Assembly: GCA_900754515.1 (NCBI GenBank)
Contig: CAAEDD010000056.1
Span: 1-24,711, forward strand
DNA: 24,711 bases
DNA from: an uncultured Oscillospiraceae bacterium
Lineage (GTDB): Bacteria > Bacillota > Clostridia > Oscillospirales > Oscillospiraceae
Direction of reading: 5' to 3'
Shown: positions 21,554-24,711 of the stretch, piece after piece
Layout of the letters: every line of letters starts with the position of its first letter
How positions within the stretch are numbered: position 1 is the stretch's first letter
Program-made: the position numbers and the translations under genes
The notes under the pieces: generated by a model
What the model was told of the DNA's origin: nothing
Seen by the model: the letters and a program-made list of their open reading frames with translations, nothing else
Databases searched by the model: none

Positions 21554-22927
21554 TCACTTCTTGGGCATGTACTTCTCTATCATCTCGGGCTTTACACGCT
21601 TCAGCTCACGGCGGGGCAGGATGCTCAGCAGCTGCCAGCCCAGGTCCAGAGTCTCCTGGATGCTGCGGTTGGTGTTGTTGCCCTGGGATACGTAGCGCTT
21701 TTCAAACTCGTCGGCAAACTTGGCGAAGAGCTTGTCGTCCTCGGAGAGGGCGGCCTCGCCCAGTATGGTCATGAGCTCCTTGGCGTCCTTGCCGCGGGCA
21801 TAGGCGGCGAAGAGCTGGTTCATGGTGTTGGCATGGTCCTCACGGGTCTTGCCAACGCCGACGCCCTTGTCCTTCAGACGCGACAGGGAGGGAAGCACGT
21901 CGATGGGCGGCGCGATGCCCTTTCGGTAAAGTTCACGCGACAAGATGATCTGACCCTCCGTGATGTATCCGGTCAGGTCGGGGATGGGGTGGGTCTTGTC
22001 GTCCTCGGGCATGGAGAGGATCGGGATCATGGTGATGGAGCCCTCTTTGCCCTCCACCTTACCGGCGCGCTCATACATGCCCGCCAGGTCGGTATAGAGA
22101 TAGCCGGGGTAGCCGCGGCGTCCGGGAACTTCCTTACGCGCAGCGGAGACCTCACGCAGAGCCTCGGCATAGTTTGTGATGTCGGTCAAAATGACCAGCA
22201 CGTGCATGTCGCACTCGTAGGCCAGATACTCGGCCGCGGTCAGCGCCATACGAGGCGTGGAAATACGCTCGATGGCGGGGTCGTTGGCCAGATTGATGAA
22301 GAGCACGGTTCTGTCGATGGCGCCGGTTCTGCGGAAGTCGGAGATGAAGAAGTCGGACTCTTCGAAGGTGATGCCGATGGCGGCGAAGACAACGGCGAAG
22401 TTGGACTGACTGCCAAGCACACGGGCCTGACGCGCGATCTGGGCGGCAAGCTCTGCATGGGGCAGACCGGAGCCCGAGAAGATGGGCAGCTTCTGGCCGC
22501 GAACCAGGGTGTTCAGACCGTCGATGGCCGAGACGCCGGTCTGGATGAACTCGGAAGGATAGTCGCGGGCCGCCGGGTTGAGGGGCAGGCCGTTGATGTC
22601 CATTCTCTTGTCGGCAATGATGGCGGGGCCATCGTCTATGGGCTCGCCCATGCCGGAGAAGACGCGGCCGAGCATATCCTGAGACACCGGCAGATCGAGG
22701 CTGCGGCCCAGGAAGCGGACCTTGGAGGAGCTCAGGTTGAGGCCGGCCGCCGAGTCGAAGAGCTGGACGAGAACGTTGGAGCCGTTGACCTCCAGCACCT
22801 TGCAGCGGCGGATTTCGCCATTGGCAAGTTCGATTTCACCAAGCTCGTCGTAGGCAACGCCTTCGACTTGCTTGACCAGCATCAGAGGTCCGGAAACCTC
22901 TTGAATTGTTCTATACTCTCTGGGCAT
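21554..22927 (-). CDS. ntpB: V/A-type ATP synthase subunit B
   Basis: A 457-residue non-catalytic head subunit that alternates with subunit A. The N-terminal beta-barrel begins YRTIQEVSGPLMLVKQVEGVAYDELGEI. The central domain includes SGMGEPIDDGP, QTGVSAIDGLNTLVRGQKLPIFSGSGLPHAELAAQIARQA (the Walker A region is degenerate, as expected for B), VLTDITNYAEALREVS and GYPGYLYTDLA. Its ATG overlaps the stop of ntpA by one base (TAATG), so translation is coupled and the 1:1 stoichiometry is supported. Confidence 0.97.
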   Translation of the reverse strand: MPREYRTIQEVSGPLMLVKQVEGVAYDELGEIELANGEIRRCKVLEVNGSNVLVQLFDSAAGLNLSSSKVRFLGRSLDLPVSQDMLGRVFSGMGEPIDDGPAIIADKRMDINGLPLNPAARDYPSEFIQTGVSAIDGLNTLVRGQKLPIFSGSGLPHAELAAQIARQARVLGSQSNFAVVFAAIGITFEESDFFISDFRRTGAIDRTVLFINLANDPAIERISTPRMALTAAEYLAYECDMHVLVILTDITNYAEALREVSAARKEVPGRRGYPGYLYTDLAGMYERAGKVEGKEGSITMIPILSMPEDDKTHPIPDLTGYITEGQIILSRELYRKGIAPPIDVLPSLSRLKDKGVGVGKTREDHANTMNQLFAAYARGKDAKELMTILGEAALSEDDKLFAKFADEFEKRYVSQGNNTNRSIQETLDLGWQLLSILPRRELKRVKPEMIEKYMPKK

Positions 22928-24693
22928 TAGTCCTCCTCCTTTCCAAGCGTCTCGGCGACCTGCTGCTCGAGGAGCTTGCTGATCTCAGCAAAGGTCTCGT
23001 CGACCTTCTCCTGAGGCACTTCCTTGGCACGCGCGATGCGCTCACGCACCGGCAGGCCGATCAGATCGTCGAGATGCGCGCCCTTTTGCAGCGCGTCGAC
23101 ACAGATGTCGTAATAGCTGAGCACCAGGGCCAGCATCTTAAACTGCTTGTCGTAGGTGGAGAACGCGTCGTTGTCGTCAAAGGCGTTTTGCTGGATATAG
23201 TCCTCACGGATGGAACGGGTGACTTCGAGCACCATGCGATCCTCCGCGGAGAGCGCGTCGACGCCGACCAGCTGGACGATTTCTTCAAGCTCGGCCTCCT
23301 GCTGCAGCAGGCTCATGGCACGGGCGCGCAGACGGGTCCAATTCTGGTCGATGTTTTCATTGAGCCACTCGCCCATGCTGTCGGAATACAGCGAATAGCT
23401 GGTCAGCCAGTTGATGGCGGGGAAGTGGCGCTTATAGGCCAGCGAGGAGTCGAGGCTCCAGAACACCTTGACGATGCGCAAGGTGGCCTGCGCAACAGGC
23501 TCGGAGATGTCGCCGCCCGCAGGAGACACGGCGCCGATGGCAGTCAGGTCGCCCTCACGGTCGTCGCTGCCCAGGCACTTGACGCGGCCGGCACGCTCAT
23601 AGAACTGCGCCAGACGCGAGGTCAGGTAAGCGGGGTATCCCTCTTCACCGGGCATCTCCTCAAGGCGGCCCGACATCTCACGCAGAGCTTCGGCCCAACG
23701 CGAGGTGGAGTCGGCCATGATCGCAACCGAGTAGCCCATGTCGCGGAAATACTCGGCGATGGTGATGCCTGTGTAGATGGAGGCTTCACGCGCCGCAACG
23801 GGCATGTCGGAGGTGTTGGCAATCAGGATGGTTCTCATCATCAGCGACTCGCCGGTGCGGGGGTCGATGAGCTCGGGGAATTCGCGAAGAACGTCGGTCA
23901 TCTCGTTGCCGCGCTCGCCGCAGCCGATGTAAACGACGATGTCCACGTCGCTCCACTTGGCAAGGGCGTGCTGCACGACCGTCTTGCCCGAACCGAAGGG
24001 GCCGGGGACGGCGGCGGTGCCGCCCTTGGCGACGGGGAAGAGCGTGTCGATGACGCGCTGGCCCGTGGTCATGGGCTTTTTGGGCATGAGCTTTGCCTTA
24101 TAGGGGCGCGAGCGACGCACAGGGGTGCTCTGCAGCATCTGAACGTTGACAGGGCCCTTGTCGGTCTTGACCACGGCGATGGGCTCGACAACTGTGAAGT
24201 CGCCCTCGCTGATGGATTCCACCGTGCCCTCTACGCCTAGGGGGATCATGATCTTGTGCAGCACGGGGCCGGTCTCCTGCACGGTGCCAATGATATCGCC
24301 GGGAACCACCTTGGCGCCTGCTGTAACGGTGGGCACAAAGTGCCACTTCTTTTCACGGTCCACAGCGGTGACGTCCACGCCTCTGGCGAGGTTGGAACCC
24401 GAAACGGCCTTGATCGCGCTCAGCGAACGCTGAATGCCGTCGAACATGCCGCCGATCAGTCCGGGCGCCAGTTCAACTGACAGAGGGGCGCCGGTGGAGA
24501 CCACGACATCGTCGGGCTTGAGACCTGCGGTCTCCTCGTAGACCTGAATGGAGGCTTGGTCGCCTCTCATCTCAATGATTTCACCGATGAGCCGATCCTT
24601 GCCGACACGCACGACATCGAAGAGGTTGGCCTCACGCATGCCGCCGGCAACGACCAGAGGACCGGAGATCTTTATGACTTTTCCTTCAATCAT
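22927..24693 (-). CDS. ntpA: V/A-type ATP synthase catalytic subunit A
   Basis: The catalytic subunit, 588 residues from ATG 24693, close to the family norm. N-terminal MIEGKVIKISGPLVVAGGM, the subunit-A-specific bulge domain (about 110-185), Walker A GPFGSGKT (231-238), catalytic GERGNE (260-265) and the C-terminal helical domain. The frame stays open to the window edge, with a GTG at 24711, but ATG 24693 has GGTGAG just upstream and gives the conserved N-terminus. The proton-translocating ring and other stalk subunits would lie beyond the right edge, so proton versus sodium coupling cannot be judged. In fermenting anaerobes such complexes often work as ATP-driven ion pumps. Confidence 0.97.
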   Translation of the reverse strand: MIEGKVIKISGPLVVAGGMREANLFDVVRVGKDRLIGEIIEMRGDQASIQVYEETAGLKPDDVVVSTGAPLSVELAPGLIGGMFDGIQRSLSAIKAVSGSNLARGVDVTAVDREKKWHFVPTVTAGAKVVPGDIIGTVQETGPVLHKIMIPLGVEGTVESISEGDFTVVEPIAVVKTDKGPVNVQMLQSTPVRRSRPYKAKLMPKKPMTTGQRVIDTLFPVAKGGTAAVPGPFGSGKTVVQHALAKWSDVDIVVYIGCGERGNEMTDVLREFPELIDPRTGESLMMRTILIANTSDMPVAAREASIYTGITIAEYFRDMGYSVAIMADSTSRWAEALREMSGRLEEMPGEEGYPAYLTSRLAQFYERAGRVKCLGSDDREGDLTAIGAVSPAGGDISEPVAQATLRIVKVFWSLDSSLAYKRHFPAINWLTSYSLYSDSMGEWLNENIDQNWTRLRARAMSLLQQEAELEEIVQLVGVDALSAEDRMVLEVTRSIREDYIQQNAFDDNDAFSTYDKQFKMLALVLSYYDICVDALQKGAHLDDLIGLPVRERIARAKEVPQEKVDETFAEISKLLEQQVAETLGKEED

Positions 24694-24711
24694 ATACTCA
24701 CCATCTTTCAC

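Noticed and set aside
21833..24240. Long plus-strand frames opposite ntpB and ntpA
   Set aside because: Antisense artefacts of GC-rich codon third positions; His/Gln/Leu/Val-rich with no motif.

Overview
The window looks like a chromosomal segment of a Gram-positive, anaerobic Clostridia-type bacterium, most likely Oscillospiraceae or a relative. Evidence: a V/A-type ATPase, HemZ, a short YtrA-type GntR with its ABC cassette, a CarD-like regulator, an Rrf2-NifS-NifU iron-sulfur operon, lipoprotein SBPs with beta-propeller N-termini, Big_2 surface proteins with an LPXTG-like tail, AGGAGG-type ribosome sites with several TTG/GTG starts, and consensus sigma-A promoters. No phage, plasmid, transposase, CRISPR, tRNA or rRNA is visible. 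Gene identities come from reading motifs in the translated sequence; no database search was run.

Layout, left to right. (1) 0-2.2 kb: a large solute-binding-type lipoprotein (minus), then about 600 bp of AT-rich DNA without a convincing gene. (2) 2.8-4.3 kb: a small XRE regulator (minus) divergent from a TupA-like ATP-grasp gene (plus), separated by a perfect 14-bp-arm palindrome that overlaps promoter elements on both sides. (3) 4.4-6.8 kb: GAPDH (minus) divergent from an orphan histidine-kinase-like protein (plus). (4) 6.8-8.7 kb: a GntR / ABC ATPase / ABC permease operon (minus) with overlapping reading frames and a 36-bp palindromic operator. (5) 9.1-11.3 kb: iscR-iscS-iscU operon (minus), with a second strong promoter in front of iscS. 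(6) 11.4-13.9 kb: a complete polar-amino-acid ABC importer (SBP, permease, ATPase; plus). (7) 14.0-14.5 kb: a CarD-like regulator (minus), divergent from (8) 14.7-17.4 kb: hemZ, a uridine-kinase-like gene and a small membrane protein (plus). (9) 17.45-20.5 kb: its own promoter, a structured leader RNA, an intrinsic terminator, then a 910-residue surface protein. (10) 20.85-24.7 kb: ntpA-ntpB-ntpD of a V-type ATPase (minus), whose upstream genes lie beyond the right edge.

Two non-coding features are the best candidates for something undescribed. One is a roughly 250-bp intergenic element present twice (8800-9052 and 20550-20799) in the same orientation. Both copies are a chain of hairpins, and one stem differs in sequence but stays complementary in both copies, so structure rather than a reading frame seems conserved. 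The other is the 5' region of the surface-protein gene: promoter, about 150 nt of nested helices, terminator and ribosome site, which is the architecture of a transcription-attenuating riboswitch or of a short ncRNA, and it matches no riboswitch class I can recall.

Between them the genes cover central carbon metabolism (GAPDH), Fe-S assembly, amino-acid uptake, ion-motive-force exchange, tetrapyrrole-type radical SAM chemistry and the cell surface. Most are stand-alone transcription units with their own promoter and terminator hairpin.
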